Positions 1 through 9,416 of a stretch of 64,000 bases of DNA are shown here, piece after piece. The translations under genes were made by a program, and so were the position numbers. This DNA is from Pseudolysinimonas kribbensis (GTDB lineage Bacteria > Actinomycetota > Actinomycetes > Actinomycetales > Microbacteriaceae): the NCBI RefSeq assembly GCF_030161895.1, contig NZ_BSVB01000001.1:248001-312000 (forward strand), written 5' to 3'. Every line of letters begins with the position of its first letter. Positions within the stretch are counted from its first letter, which is position 1. The notes under the pieces were generated by a model. That model was not told where the DNA came from and did not search any database. It saw nothing but the letters and a program-made list of their open reading frames with translations.

Positions 1-1182
1 CGGCGCTCCAGTCCCGAGCTCGGGCTGTCCGGGTTCGCGCAGCGCGCCGGACACCGCACGGTGCAGGAGTTCCTGCGCGCCGAGGCGGGCATGACCGGGC
101 GGGATGCTGCGGCCGTGACTCGTGTCGGCGAAATCACAAACGTCCCGGGTGCGCTCGGCGACGCCTTGCGCGACGGGCGCGTGAGCGTCGCCGCGGCGGA
201 TGCGATTCAGGCGGGTCTGGGGTCTGCCGGGTCGGGGTCTGCCGGGCAGGGGTCGGCGGGCGACTCGATTCCTCCCGACGTGATCGCTCAGGCCGTCGAG
301 CGGCTGTGCGAGGAGTCCGCGACGATCGATCCCGACCGGCTGCAGAAGCGGGCGCGCGAGCTCCGCGACGAGCTCGACGCGGCCGGCATCGTCGACCGCG
401 AGCGGGCGCGGCGTGCCGCCCGGTCGTTGCGCCTGGTGCGCCAGCCCGACGGCATGACGCGCATCGTGTGGCTGCTCGATCCCGAGTCGGCCGCCGTCGT
501 GACCCAGATCTACGACCGGGCGACGTCGCCACGACGCGGCGGACCGCGGTTCGTCGAGGCCGGTGCCCGCGAGCGCGCGCGGAGGGTCGTCGACGACGAG
601 CGCAGCACCGAGCAGCTCGCGTCGGACGCGTTCACCGAACTCCTGCGGTCGTCGGCGACGATCGATCGCGCGGTGCTGCTCGGCGGCGACGAGCCGGCGG
701 TGCGGGTGCTCGTGCGCGTGGCCGACCTGGCGTCGGAGAACCCCGCCGGGCACGGCGTGCTCGAATCGGGCGAGGCGGTCGGGATGGCGACGGTCGCGCG
801 GCTCGCATGCGGCGGTTCCGAGGCGGTCCTGTTCGCCGACGACGGCCGGGTGCTGACGCTCGGGCGCACGCAGCGCCTCTTCACCCGGCGTCAGCGACGC
901 GCGCTCGCCGCACGCGACGGCGGATGCATGTGGCCCGGATGCGAACGGCCGCCATCCTGGACGGAGGCGCATCACATCCGGCCGTGGGCTCAGGGCGGCC
1001 GCACCGATGTCGACGACGGGATCCTCCTGTGTCGGCACCATCACCTGCGGCTGCACGACGAGGGATGGAGGATCAGGCGGATCGGCGGCCGATATCGACT
1101 CGAAGCGCCGCCCGGGTCCGGCCGGCAGAGCATCATGCTCGAGACGAAGTCACGCGCGGTGCGGGAGCTGCTGGCAGGATGA
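1..1182 (+). CDS. DUF222/HNH endonuclease-like protein, 5' end outside the window
   Basis: The reading frame is open from base 1, so the true start lies upstream and 393 residues are visible. The N-terminal part has the charged helical pattern of DUF222 proteins, which occur in many copies in actinobacterial genomes. The C-terminal 60 residues form an HNH module: CMWPGCERPP, then the EAHHIRPW core and the CRHHHLRLH metal/catalytic segment. A short Ser/Gly/Ala/Gln low-complexity stretch (about bases 222-262) sits in the DUF222 part. Family role is unsettled: a mobile or selfish nuclease, or a DNA-repair protein. A nuclease fold is known for the family; activity here is inferred. Transcribed towards the minus-strand core block, so it looks like an independent unit. 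Confidence 0.9.
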   Translation, partial: RRSSPELGLSGFAQRAGHRTVQEFLRAEAGMTGRDAAAVTRVGEITNVPGALGDALRDGRVSVAAADAIQAGLGSAGSGSAGQGSAGDSIPPDVIAQAVERLCEESATIDPDRLQKRARELRDELDAAGIVDRERARRAARSLRLVRQPDGMTRIVWLLDPESAAVVTQIYDRATSPRRGGPRFVEAGARERARRVVDDERSTEQLASDAFTELLRSSATIDRAVLLGGDEPAVRVLVRVADLASENPAGHGVLESGEAVGMATVARLACGGSEAVLFADDGRVLTLGRTQRLFTRRQRRALAARDGGCMWPGCERPPSWTEAHHIRPWAQGGRTDVDDGILLCRHHHLRLHDEGWRIRRIGGRYRLEAPPGSGRQSIMLETKSRAVRELLAG

Positions 1183-1232
1183 CGCGTGATTCAGTGCGCG
1201 CGACGACGGTTCGGCCGCCAGTGCGCCGTGGT

Positions 1233-1888
1233 TCAGCGCCCGCGGCGGGTGAATTCGTGGTGGGTCACGCCGCTCGGGGTGGTCGTCGAGCGGATGTCGA
1301 AGCGTTCCTCCAGGCCCTCCTGCCCGGCCCAGAGGGAGGAGCCCCGTCCGAGCACGATCGGCACCACGACGACGTGCATCGTGTCGACCAGGTCGGCATC
1401 CAGGAACTCGCGCACCGTCGTCGGACCGCCGCTGACCTGCACGTCGAGACCCGCCGCCGCCTCGCGCGCCTGCCGCGCGACCTCGCCGGCCGGCGCGTCG
1501 ACGAAGTGGAAGGTCGTCCGGCCGAGCACCAGATCGGGGCGCGGACGGTGCGTCAGCACATAGACCGGTGTGCCGTAGGGGGCTCCTCGCCCCACCAGCC
1601 GCGCCACTCCGGATCGTCCTGCCACCCCGGCAGCCCGAACATCCGAGACCCCATGACGTGCGCGCCGATGCCCTCGAGGTTGCGGCGGGCGAACGCGTCG
1701 TCCGCCTCGATCGCGGGTGTCGGCTCCGGCTCCGTCCCGAGGTGGACGCGCTGGAAGGAGGGCGTCGCGAGGAACCACTCCATCAGCCGCATGCCGGCAT
1801 GGCCGAAGGGCGACTCGAGCGTCGGGTCCTCGCCGGCACCGAAGCCGTCGAGCGACACCGCGAGGTTGTGCACCCGGATCCGGCTCAC
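1233..1888 (-). CDS. Dihydrofolate reductase / RibD C-terminal family protein, frame broken
   Basis: The N-terminal half reads [16 protein letters not shown], the start typical of RibD_C/DHFR-like proteins that bind NADPH. The C-terminal half, in another frame, contains [19 protein letters not shown] and VLGRGSSLW, both typical of the same family. The two halves join if one base is added to the G run at 1578-1582. The GTG start at 1886-1888 overlaps the der stop codon (GTGA), so it is the last gene of the der operon. Full length would be about 218 residues. The substrate is unknown; these proteins reduce pterins, flavin precursors or unknown compounds. The break is probably a base-calling error. 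Confidence 0.8.
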
Positions 1889-3459
1889 CGCTTGCGCTTC
1901 TCCCGCACCCGCATGTTCACGACGATCGGCGTGCCCTCGAAGCCATAGACCTCGCGCAGTCGCCGGGTGATGAAGCGCCGGTAGCCCGGATCCAGGAACG
2001 CGGTCGTGAACAGCACGAACGTCGGGGGCCGGGTCGAGGCCTGCGTGCCGAAGAGGATGCGCGGCTGGCGGCCGCCCCGCACCGGGTGCGGGTGCTCGCC
2101 GACGAGTTCCGCGATGAGGGCGTTGAACTTTCCGGTCGGGATGCGGGTGTCCCAGCTCGCGAGGGCGAGCTCGAGCGCCGGCACCAGCTTCTCGAGGTGC
2201 CGGCCCGTGCGCGCCGAGATGTTGACGCGCGGCGCCCACGCGATGTGCGCGAGATCCTGCTCGATCTCCCGCTCGAGGTAGCGGCGGCGATCGTCGTCGA
2301 GCAGGTCCCACTTGTTGTAGGCCATCACGAGCGCGCGACCCGATTCGAGCACCAGGTCGATGATGCGCAGATCCTGCACCGAGATCGGCTCCGTGACATC
2401 GATGACGACGACCGCCACCTCGGCCTTCTCGAGTGCGGCGCTCGTGCGCAGCGACGCGTAGAAGTCGGCGCCCTGCTGCAGGTGCACGCGCTTGCGGATG
2501 CCGGCCGTGTCGACGAAGGTCCACACCTTGCCGCCCAGCTCGATCTGCTCATCGACCGGATCCCGGGTCGTGCCGGCGAGCTCGTTGACGACCACGCGCT
2601 CCTCGCCGGCCGACTTGTTCAGCAGCGAGCTCTTGCCCACGTTCGGCCGGCCCAGGATCGCGACCCGGCGCGGGCCGCCGATCTCCTGCTTCGCGACCGT
2701 CGAGACCTCCGGCAGCACCGACATGACGTGGTCCAGCAGGTCGGCGACGCCGCGGCCGTGCAGCGCCGACACGGGCCACGGCTCGCCGAGACCGAGGCTC
2801 CACAGCACGGCGGCCTCGGGATCCCGGATCGCGTCATCGGCCTTGTTGGCGACGAGCATGACCGGCTTGCGCGAGGCGCGCAGCATGCGCACGACGTGCT
2901 CGTCGGTCGCGGTCGCACCGACGTTGACGTCGACCACGAACAGCACGGCATCGGCGAGGTCCACGGCGACCTCCGCCTGCGCCGCGACCGAGGCGTTGAT
3001 GCCGCGGGCATCCGGCTCCCAGCCGCCGGTGTCGACGAGCGTGAACCGGCGCCCCATCCACTCCGCCTTGTAGGCGACGCGATCGCGGGTGACGCCGGGC
3101 ACGTCCTCGACGACGGCCTCGCGCCGGCCCAGGATGCGGTTGACGAGCGCCGACTTGCCCACGTTCGGGCGTCCCACGATCGCGAGCACCGGCAGCGCCG
3201 GCGAGTAGGTGATGCCGTCGGGACCGGCCTGGGCGACCTCCAGGATCTCGCGATCCTCGTCCTCCAGGTCGTACTCCTCGAGCCCGGCGCGCAGCGAGGC
3301 GGCGCGCTGCTCGGCGAGGTCGTCGGGGATCGCGTCGAGACGCGCGGCCAGCTCCGGATCGGCGGCGAACCCGGTGTCGTCGATACCGTCGATGCCGTCG
3401 TCGGCGGCTTCGCGGCCGGACCGATCGCGGTCCGGTGCGTCATCGTTCGCGTCGCTCAT
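1885..3459 (-). CDS. der: Ribosome-assembly GTPase Der (EngA)
   Basis: This is a double-GTPase acting in 50S subunit maturation. Two complete G domains are visible. The first has GRPNVGKS at about residues 96-103, DTGG near 143 and NKAD near 205. The second has GRPNVGKS near 270, DTAGIRKR and NKWD. A KH-like C-terminal domain ends with the basic tail VREKRKR. The roughly 90-residue acidic N-terminal extension (rich in Asp/Glu) is usual in actinobacterial Der. ATG at 3457-3459 overlaps the cmk stop (ATGA), and the cmk-der pair is conserved in Actinobacteria. At 524 residues it is longer than the E. coli protein (490) because of the extension. Confidence 0.97.
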   Translation of the reverse strand: MSDANDDAPDRDRSGREAADDGIDGIDDTGFAADPELAARLDAIPDDLAEQRAASLRAGLEEYDLEDEDREILEVAQAGPDGITYSPALPVLAIVGRPNVGKSALVNRILGRREAVVEDVPGVTRDRVAYKAEWMGRRFTLVDTGGWEPDARGINASVAAQAEVAVDLADAVLFVVDVNVGATATDEHVVRMLRASRKPVMLVANKADDAIRDPEAAVLWSLGLGEPWPVSALHGRGVADLLDHVMSVLPEVSTVAKQEIGGPRRVAILGRPNVGKSSLLNKSAGEERVVVNELAGTTRDPVDEQIELGGKVWTFVDTAGIRKRVHLQQGADFYASLRTSAALEKAEVAVVVIDVTEPISVQDLRIIDLVLESGRALVMAYNKWDLLDDDRRRYLEREIEQDLAHIAWAPRVNISARTGRHLEKLVPALELALASWDTRIPTGKFNALIAELVGEHPHPVRGGRQPRILFGTQASTRPPTFVLFTTAFLDPGYRRFITRRLREVYGFEGTPIVVNMRVREKRKR

Positions 3460-4121
3460 GCGCCGGTCCTCTCGTGGACGAGGGCGACGACGGCGTCGAC
3501 GGTCTGGTCGAAGTCGAGGTCGGTGGAGTCGAGGGTGGTGACGCCGGGCGCCGCGGTCATGAAGTCGACGACCTGCGCATCCCGGCGGTCGCGCTCCCGC
3601 AGCTGGCCGGCGGTCGCCGCCTGCGCGGGCGCGAGATCCTTGCTGCGGCGCGCGATGCGCACCTCCTCGGATGCCGTGAGCAGGATCCGCACGGCGGCGT
3701 CCGGCGCGACCACGGTCGTGATGTCCCGCCCCTCCACCACGATCCCGGGCACCTGGGTGGCGTCGATGAGCCGCCGGAACGTCTCGTTGAGCGCGGAGCG
3801 CACCGCGGGGATCCGGGCGACGTCGCTCACGACGGCCGAGACCCGGGGCTCGCGGATCGCGGTCGTCACGTCGTGCAGGCCGATGTGCACGATCGTGCCG
3901 TCGGCGCCGGGCACGGTGCGGTAGTCGAAGTCGTCGAGCAGCGCGACCACCGCGTCAGCGTCGTCGAGGTCGACGCCGCGCTCGAGCCCGAGCCAGGCGA
4001 GCGCGCGATAGGCGGCCCCGGTGTCGAGGAACGCGTAACCGAGCCGCTCGGCGGCGGCGATGCTCACACTGGACTTGCCGCTGCCGGCGGGTCCGTCGAC
4101 GGCGACCACGATCGGACTCAC
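3456..4121 (-). CDS. cmk: Cytidylate kinase
   Basis: Phosphorylates CMP/dCMP to the diphosphates with ATP. The P-loop GPAGSGKSS lies at residues 10-18, followed by LDTGAAYRA (substrate site), [11 protein letters not shown], and the lid segment with RRSKDLA. At 221 residues it has the normal family length. I chose the GTG at 4119-4121 because it overlaps the tyrA stop (GTGA) and puts the P-loop at its usual distance from the N-terminus. It is translationally coupled to tyrA upstream and der downstream. Confidence 0.95.
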   Translation of the reverse strand: MSPIVVAVDGPAGSGKSSVSIAAAERLGYAFLDTGAAYRALAWLGLERGVDLDDADAVVALLDDFDYRTVPGADGTIVHIGLHDVTTAIREPRVSAVVSDVARIPAVRSALNETFRRLIDATQVPGIVVEGRDITTVVAPDAAVRILLTASEEVRIARRSKDLAPAQAATAGQLRERDRRDAQVVDFMTAAPGVTTLDSTDLDFDQTVDAVVALVHERTGA

Positions 4122-5220
4122 GCGTCGGACCCCTTCGCCTCGACGAGCGACCAGCCGCGGCCCTCGAGCGCCGCCGCGAGCCGGTGCGCCGCCTCCGGCA
4201 GCACCGCGATCTCGGCGAAGCCGACCTGAGCGCCCGGCGAGTGCTCCAACCGGAGGTCCTCCATGTTGACGCCCTCCTCGCCGATCTCGGTGAGCAGGCG
4301 GCCGAGCTCGCCCGGCTCGTCGGGCACCGTCACCAGGATCGCGGCGAACCGCCGATCCTGCCCGTGCTTGCCCGGGATGCGGGCGACACCCTCGTTGCCG
4401 GCGACGAGCGCCTCGGCGACCGTGCGCGGTGCGCCGATCCGGTGGGGGTGCTCCAGCGCATGCAGCACCTGGTCGAGGTCGTGCCGCAGCGCCGTGAGGA
4501 TCTCCGCCACCGGCGCCGCGTTCGCGCCGAGGATCTGCACCCAGAGCTCCGGGTTGCTGCCGGCGATGCGGGTCGTGTCGCGCAGCCCCTGACCGGCGAG
4601 GCCGACCTCGGCATCCGGTGCCTCCACCAGCCGCGCCGCGAGCAGCGACGCGACGAGCTGCGGCACGTGCGAGACGAGCGCGACGCCATGGTCGTGCTCG
4701 TCGGGACGCATGCGGCGGGGGCGGCGCCGACGTCGAGCGCGAGATCCTCGACGGCACGCAGCCGCTCCGGGTCGACCGCGTCGTGCGGCGCGATCACCCA
4801 GGGCCGGCCGAGGAACAGATCGGCGCGCGCGGAGACGGCGCCGCCGCGCTCGCGGCCCGCCATCGGGTGCGAGCCGACGTAGCGCGCGAGGTCGGCACCG
4901 GCCTCGGACAGCTCGCGCAGGATGCCGGACTTGACGCTCGCGACGTCGGTGACCAGCGCATCCGGGAACGTGTCGAGCTCTCGGGCGACCACCTCGGCGA
5001 CCGCCTCCGGCGGCACGGCCACGACGACGAGCGCGGGCGCGTCGTCGTCGGCGGCGGGGCGCCCCGCGCCGTAGTCGACCGCGAGCCGCAGCGCCGACTT
5101 CGAGGCGTCGGCGAGCACGACCTCCACGCCGCGCTCGCGCAGGGCCAGGCCGATGCTGGCGCCGAGCAGCCCGGCACCGACGATGCGGACCGGTCCGCGT
5201 GTCCGAGCTGTGGTCGTCAT
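4118..5220 (-). CDS. tyrA: Prephenate dehydrogenase with ACT domain, frame broken
   Basis: Tyrosine biosynthesis: oxidises prephenate (or arogenate) with NAD(P). The Rossmann motif VGAGLLGAS is at residues 14-22, and SHPMAGRE near residue 117 is the family signature. The C-terminal ACT domain ([19 protein letters not shown]) suggests feedback control by an aromatic amino acid. The two parts are in different frames; adding one base to the G run at 4717-4721 restores a continuous protein of about 367 residues, joining at [17 protein letters not shown]. The start ATG (5218-5220) overlaps the rluB stop. The break is probably a sequencing artefact. Confidence 0.9.
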
Positions 5221-5966
5221 GAGGGCTGGCCGTTCCGGGCCAGCGTGAGCAGCCGGCCGACCTCAATCGTATCGAGATCGCGGATGCGGCCCGAGCCGAG
5301 CGACCCCAGATGCAGAGGCCCGAACTGCCGGCGGACGAGCTCCTGCACCGGATGCCCCACCGCGTCGAGCATCCGGCGCACGATGCGATTGCGCCCGGAG
5401 TGCAGCGTGAGTTCCACGATGGCGTGGCCCCGCGACGGCTCGCCCACCAGGCGTGCGCGGTCGGCCGCGATCGGCCCGTCGTCGAGCTCGATGCCTTCGC
5501 GCAGCCTCCGCAGCGTCGCCGCGGTCGGGATGCCCCGCACGGTCGCGATGTACGTCTTCTGCACCCCGAAGCTCGGGTGGGCGAGCACGTGGGCCAGCTC
5601 GCCGTCGTTGGTGAGCAGCAGCAGGCCGCTCGTGTCGGCATCCAGCCGCCCGACGTTGTAGACGCGCTCCTCGAGCTCGTCGGTCCAGCGGCGCAGATCC
5701 GGTCGGCCGCGATCGTCCGCGAGCGAGCTCACGACCCCCGTCGGCTTGTTGAGCATGAGGTAGCGCTTGCCGGGGTCGAGCTGCACCGCCTGGCCGTCGA
5801 CCGCGATGTGATCCACGGCCGGATCGACGCGCCGGCCGAGCTCGGTGACGACCTCGCCGTTCACGGTGATCCGGCCCGCGACCATGTACTGCTCGACGAC
5901 GCGGCGGGATGCCACGCCCGCGGCCGCGAGCACCTTCTGCAGCCGCTCGCCCTCGGTTCCGCTCAT
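5217..5966 (-). CDS. rluB: Ribosomal large-subunit pseudouridine synthase, RsuA/RluB family
   Basis: Converts a uridine of 23S rRNA to pseudouridine. An N-terminal S4 RNA-binding domain covers residues 5-50, and the catalytic motif GRLDADTSGLLLLTNDG has its aspartate at about residue 109. The C-terminal SGRNRIVRRML segment is typical of the family. 249 residues. The start ATG (5964-5966) overlaps the scpB stop. The scpA-scpB-rluB-cmk-der order matches M. tuberculosis Rv1709-Rv1713. The exact target uridine cannot be read from sequence; RluB-type (23S, position 2605) is the closest guess. Confidence 0.93.
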   Translation of the reverse strand: MSGTEGERLQKVLAAAGVASRRVVEQYMVAGRITVNGEVVTELGRRVDPAVDHIAVDGQAVQLDPGKRYLMLNKPTGVVSSLADDRGRPDLRRWTDELEERVYNVGRLDADTSGLLLLTNDGELAHVLAHPSFGVQKTYIATVRGIPTAATLRRLREGIELDDGPIAADRARLVGEPSRGHAIVELTLHSGRNRIVRRMLDAVGHPVQELVRRQFGPLHLGSLGSGRIRDLDTIEVGRLLTLARNGQPS

Positions 5967-6580
5967 CGCAGGTCGTCGAACCCGTCGGCGCCGTCGGGCA
6001 GCAGCGGCGAGATCGGCGGGAGTTCGTCGAGCGAATTGATGCCGAGCTGGGTCAGCAGCAAGCCGGTCGTCTCGTAGTGGATGGCGCCCGTCTCGGGGTC
6101 GGTGAACGCCTCGGTGATGAGGCCCCGCCCCACGAGCGTGCGGACCACGGAGTCGACGTTCACCGCACGGATCGACGCGATCGAGCCGCGGCTGATCGGC
6201 TGCTTGTAGGCGATCACGGCGAGGGTCTCGAGTGCCGCCTGCGACAGCCGGGTGGGGTTCTGGGTGAGCACAAGGTCCGCCACGACCGCATCGTGCTCGG
6301 GCCGCACGTAGAGGCGCCACCCGCCGCCGACCTCGCGCAGCTCGAATCCGCGACGCGGGCCGCCGTCCTCGCCGTCGTAGTCGGCGACGAGCCGTTCGAT
6401 CGACTGCCGCACCGCCGGCACCGGTGCGCCGATGGCGGTCGCGAGGCTGACGAGCGGCAACGGCTCGTCGGCGACCATGAGGATCGCCTCGAGCGCCCGC
6501 TCGATGTCTGCCACCACTGGTCGAGTGGCCGGCTCCCCCGGTGCCTCGACCTCCGCCTGCTCGCTCATGACCTCAGGCAT
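5963..6580 (-). CDS. scpB: Segregation and condensation protein B
   Basis: Partner of ScpA in the SMC condensin complex that compacts and segregates the chromosome. Two winged-helix domains are recognisable; key stretches are AILMVADEPLPL, LSQAALETLAVIAYKQPISR and SIRAVNVDSVVRTLVGRGLI. 205 residues, normal length. The start overlaps the end of scpA by 8 bases, indicating translational coupling. Smc itself is not in this window. Confidence 0.95.
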   Translation of the reverse strand: MPEVMSEQAEVEAPGEPATRPVVADIERALEAILMVADEPLPLVSLATAIGAPVPAVRQSIERLVADYDGEDGGPRRGFELREVGGGWRLYVRPEHDAVVADLVLTQNPTRLSQAALETLAVIAYKQPISRGSIASIRAVNVDSVVRTLVGRGLITEAFTDPETGAIHYETTGLLLTQLGINSLDELPPISPLLPDGADGFDDLR

Positions 6581-7415
6581 CGTAGTCGGCCCCGAGCGTC
6601 GCGAGGCTCTCGTCGCTCCACTGCGGGGCCGTCCACGTGAGCGTCAGGTCGCCGAGCGGCTCGACCTGCTCGAACGAGATCGCCGCATGCCGCAGCAGTT
6701 CGAGTACGGCGAGGAATCGCGCGATGACGACGCCGCGCTGCTCGATGCCCGCGATCAGCTGGCGGAACGTGAGCGGCTCCCCGCCGCGCAGCAGCGCGAC
6801 CACCTGGGCCGCCTGCTCCCGGATGCTGACCAGCGGCGCGTGCAGATGGTCGAGCCCGACGGTGGGGATCTCGCGCGGCGCGAACGCGAGCGCGGCGAGG
6901 GCGGCGAAGTCCTGTGCCGTGAGGGTCCAGACCAGCTCGGGGGTGCGCTCCCGGAACCGCTCCTCGAGCCGCACCACCCGCGCGTGCCGCGTCGACTCGC
7001 GCTCGAGGCCCTCCCCGAACCAGGCGGCCGCCTCCTTGAAGGCCCGGTACTGCAGCAGCCGGGCGAAGAGCAGGTCGCGCGCCTCGAGCAGCGCGACGTC
7101 GCCCTCGTCGACGAGCTCGCCCTGCGGCAGCAGGCCGGCCACCTTCAGGTCGAGCAGGGTCGCCGCGACGACGAGGAACTCGCTCGCCCGGTCGAGCTCG
7201 CCGCCTGAGTCGAGGCCGTGCAGGTAGGAGATGAACTCGTCGGTCACGGCGCTGAGGGAGACCTCCGTGATGTCGAGTTCGCGCTTGGCGATGAGCGAGA
7301 GCAGCAGATCGAACGGCCCGCTGAAGTTGTCCAGCGCGAGTGAGAACCCGGGCGCCTGATCGTCGCCACCGGCTTCGAGAAGGCTCGGGAGCGCGCCGGG
7401 GGTGGTCGACGCCAT
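6573..7415 (-). CDS. scpA: Segregation and condensation protein A (kleisin)
   Basis: Kleisin subunit bridging SMC heads. The diagnostic N-terminal stretch LDNFSGPFDLLLSLIAKREL is at residues 28-47, followed by the helical middle region and a C-terminal winged helix (FLAVLELLRHAAISFEQ). 280 residues. I chose ATG 7413-7415 because it lies 2 bases after the parA stop. The minus-strand neighbours parA, scpA, scpB and xerD all serve chromosome organisation. Confidence 0.95.
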   Translation of the reverse strand: MASTTPGALPSLLEAGGDDQAPGFSLALDNFSGPFDLLLSLIAKRELDITEVSLSAVTDEFISYLHGLDSGGELDRASEFLVVAATLLDLKVAGLLPQGELVDEGDVALLEARDLLFARLLQYRAFKEAAAWFGEGLERESTRHARVVRLEERFRERTPELVWTLTAQDFAALAALAFAPREIPTVGLDHLHAPLVSIREQAAQVVALLRGGEPLTFRQLIAGIEQRGVVIARFLAVLELLRHAAISFEQVEPLGDLTLTWTAPQWSDESLATLGADYDA

Positions 7416-7417
7416 GG

Positions 7418-8305
7418 TTACGCGACGGCGCCGCGGAAGACGAGTTCGCGCGCGAGCTGCCGGTAGTTCTCGGCCGACGTGTGCTCCGGGGCGAACGTCG
7501 TCACGGGCGCGGCGGCGACCGACGCATCCGGGAACTTCACGGTGCGGGCGATGACGGTCTCGAGCACCTGGTCGCCGAACGCCTCCACGACCCGCTGGAG
7601 CACCTCGCGCGAGTGGAGGGTGCGCGAGTCGTACATGGTCGCCAGGATGCCGTCGAGCGTGATCGCCGGGTTCAGCCGGTCGCGGATCTTCTCGATCGTC
7701 TCGACGAGGAGGGCGACGCCGCGCAGCGCGAAGTACTCGCATTCGAGCGGGATGACGACGCCGTGCGCTGCGGTCAGCGCATTGACCGTCAGCAGTCCGA
7801 GCGAGGGCTGGCAGTCGATCAGGATGACGTCGTAGCGATCGGTGACCTGACGCAGCACACGTGCGAGGATCTGCTCGCGCGCGACCTCGTTGACCAGGTG
7901 CACCTCGGCGGCGGAGAGGTCGATGTTGGCGGGGATGATGTCGAGGTTCTCGACGCCCGTCGGCAGGATGGCGGCCGTGACGTCGCGCTGTGCGCCGAGC
8001 AGCAGGTCGTAGATCGTCGTCACGTCGTGGGTCTGCACTCCGAGGCCGGCGCTCAGCGCACCCTGCGGGTCGAAGTCGATCGCGAGCACCTTGCGGCCGT
8101 ACTCGGCGAGCGTGGCGCCCAGGTTGATGGAGGTCGTCGTCTTGCCGACGCCGCCCTTCTGGTTGCAGAGGGCGATGATCCGGGCTGGGCCGTGCGATCG
8201 CAGCTTCTTCGGCACCGGGAAGTCGCGCAGCGGACGCCCGGTCGGGCCGAGCTTCGGGGCCTCGAGACCCGCCAGCTCGGTCACGTCCTCCCTCTGCGCC
8301 GACAT
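7418..8305 (-). CDS. ParA/Soj-family ATPase
   Basis: Deviant Walker A P-loop ATPase: KGGVGKTT at residues 50-57, then DFDPQGALSAGLG and the Walker B-like VILIDCQPSLGLLTVNAL. 295 residues. No ParB gene or parS-like site is adjacent, so this is probably the second, orphan ParA kept beside scpAB in Actinobacteria (Rv1708 in M. tuberculosis) and not the origin-partition ParA. The ATG at 8303-8305 has no Shine-Dalgarno sequence but sits 6 bases after TAGACT (8312-8317, minus strand), the arrangement of a leaderless mRNA. A palindrome surrounds that -10 element. Confidence 0.93.
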   Translation of the reverse strand: MSAQREDVTELAGLEAPKLGPTGRPLRDFPVPKKLRSHGPARIIALCNQKGGVGKTTTSINLGATLAEYGRKVLAIDFDPQGALSAGLGVQTHDVTTIYDLLLGAQRDVTAAILPTGVENLDIIPANIDLSAAEVHLVNEVAREQILARVLRQVTDRYDVILIDCQPSLGLLTVNALTAAHGVVIPLECEYFALRGVALLVETIEKIRDRLNPAITLDGILATMYDSRTLHSREVLQRVVEAFGDQVLETVIARTVKFPDASVAAAPVTTFAPEHTSAENYRQLARELVFRGAVA

Positions 8306-8326
8306 GCCCCGAGTCTAAGTCGGGGC
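8306..8326 (-). promoter_or_regulatory. Palindrome centred on the -10 element of parA
   Basis: A perfect 7-bp inverted repeat (GCCCCGA and TCGGGGC) with a 7-base centre carries TAGACT on the minus strand. It directly abuts the parA ATG. A protein bound here would cover the -10 element; alternatively, read-through RNA from xerD would fold over the parA start. The same layout occurs before miaB (61288-61314). Confidence 0.5.
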
Positions 8327-8392
8327 CCGGGGGCGGCCCCGGCGGCGCGCGTCAAGCTGAGGTTGAAGGTTGGGCATCCTGCGCCCCCGTCC

Positions 8393-8445
8393 AGTGAGCC
8401 CAATTGGGGTCGGCGAACACATCGCCGACCCCAATTGGGCTCACT
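8393..8445 (-). terminator. Long hairpin at the 3' end of xerD
   Basis: A perfect 24-bp inverted repeat (8393-8416 and 8422-8445) with a 5-base loop. The xerD stop codon (8445-8447) touches the stem base. The arms contain CCCAATTGGGG. There is no T-tract, as is usual for actinobacterial terminators. Probable terminator between xerD and parA; the length and perfection are unusual. Confidence 0.65.
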
Positions 8446-9354
8446 CAGCGGGCGCGGGGGTGCGCCGTCGCGTACATGTCGCGCAGCGCGTCAGCCGTGA
8501 CCTTCGTGTAGATCTGCGTCGTCGCCACGCTCGCGTGGCCGAGCAGCTCCTGCACCACCCGCACGTCCGCTCCGCCCTGCAGCAGGTGGGTCGCGAACGA
8601 GTGCCGCATCGAGTGCGGCGAGAGCTCCACGCCGAGCTGCGCGCGCTCCCCGCGGCCCGGATGATCAGCCACGCGTTCTGCCGCGACAGCCGCGCCCCGC
8701 GCACCCCGAGGAACAGCGCCGGCGTCGCGCGCCCGTGCGCCGACATGAGCGGCCGCGCGCGCACGAGGTAGGCGTCGAGCGCCGCGCGGGCGTACGAGCC
8801 CACCGGAACGATCCGCTGCTTGCCGCCCTTGCCGAACAGCCGGATGACGTCGGCCGCCCCGTCCTCGCCGATCAGGTCGTCGACGTTGAGGTCCACGGCC
8901 TCCGACACCCGTGCCCCGGTCGCGTAGAGCAGCTCGAGCAGCGCCTTGTCGCGCAGCCGCGCCGGCTCGTCGCCGTCGGTCGCGGACAGCAGCGCCTCCA
9001 CCTGCTCGATCGTGAGCGCCTTCGGCAGCCGCGCGGGCAGCTTCGGCGCGGGCACCTCGACGGCCGGATCGGTGGTGAGCAGGCCCTCCTCCACGAGGAA
9101 CCGCGTGAACCCCCGGATCGACGACAGCGCCCGCGCCACCGACGAGGCGGCCTGCGGGTGGTCTCCTCCCGGAGTCGCCGCGCGTGGTCGGTGACGATCG
9201 CCGGGGTCAGGGCGGCGGGTACGGTCGCCCCGGCCGCGGCGGCCGACACGAGGAACGCCGTCAGATCGCGCCGGTACGCGGCGACCGTGTGCGGCGAGCG
9301 ACCGCGCTCGATGGCGACGTGCCGCAGGTAGCGCTCGAGCTCACGATCGAGCAA
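8445..9354 (-). CDS. xerD: Tyrosine recombinase XerD-type, frame broken twice
   Basis: Site-specific recombinase for chromosome dimer resolution at dif. The N-terminal core-binding part ([19 protein letters not shown]), middle part ([18 protein letters not shown], with catalytic Arg) and C-terminal part ([28 protein letters not shown], with His, Arg and Tyr) lie in three frames. Adding one base at the G run 9156-9158 and one at the C run 8648-8651 joins them into about 303 residues. The only plausible start is TTG at 9352-9354; its N-terminus matches the family. Located as in M. tuberculosis (Rv1701). The breaks look like base-calling errors. Confidence 0.9.
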
Positions 9355-9356
9355 AC

Positions 9357-9416
9357 CGACGCCCGAGACGGGTGTCGGCGCTGGCGCCGCGGCGGAGGTC
9401 AGAAATGACCTCCGCT
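9357..9416 (-). repeat. Dispersed two-hairpin element, copy 1
   Basis: Copy 1 of a three-copy element (others 11859-11917 and 48289-48348). It fills the entire nudix-xerD gap. The main stem has 10-bp arms, GCGGAGGTCA and its exact complement (9392-9415), around GAAA; a second small stem is GCCCG/CGGGT around AGA. Compared with copies 2 and 3, two stem positions differ and both arms change together, so the stem is conserved. The nudix stop codon (9399-9401) is inside the main stem. A further 7-bp stem (CTCCGCT/AGCGGAG, 9410-9426) overlaps and would compete with it. Confidence 0.75.

Noticed and set aside
1..1182. Homing endonuclease, intein or group II intron from the HNH motif
   Set aside because: The upstream part is DUF222, with no splicing motifs or reverse transcriptase; a standalone family.
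8393..8445. parS site beside parA
   Set aside because: No [20 protein letters not shown] sequence and no parB gene; the palindrome has a different core.
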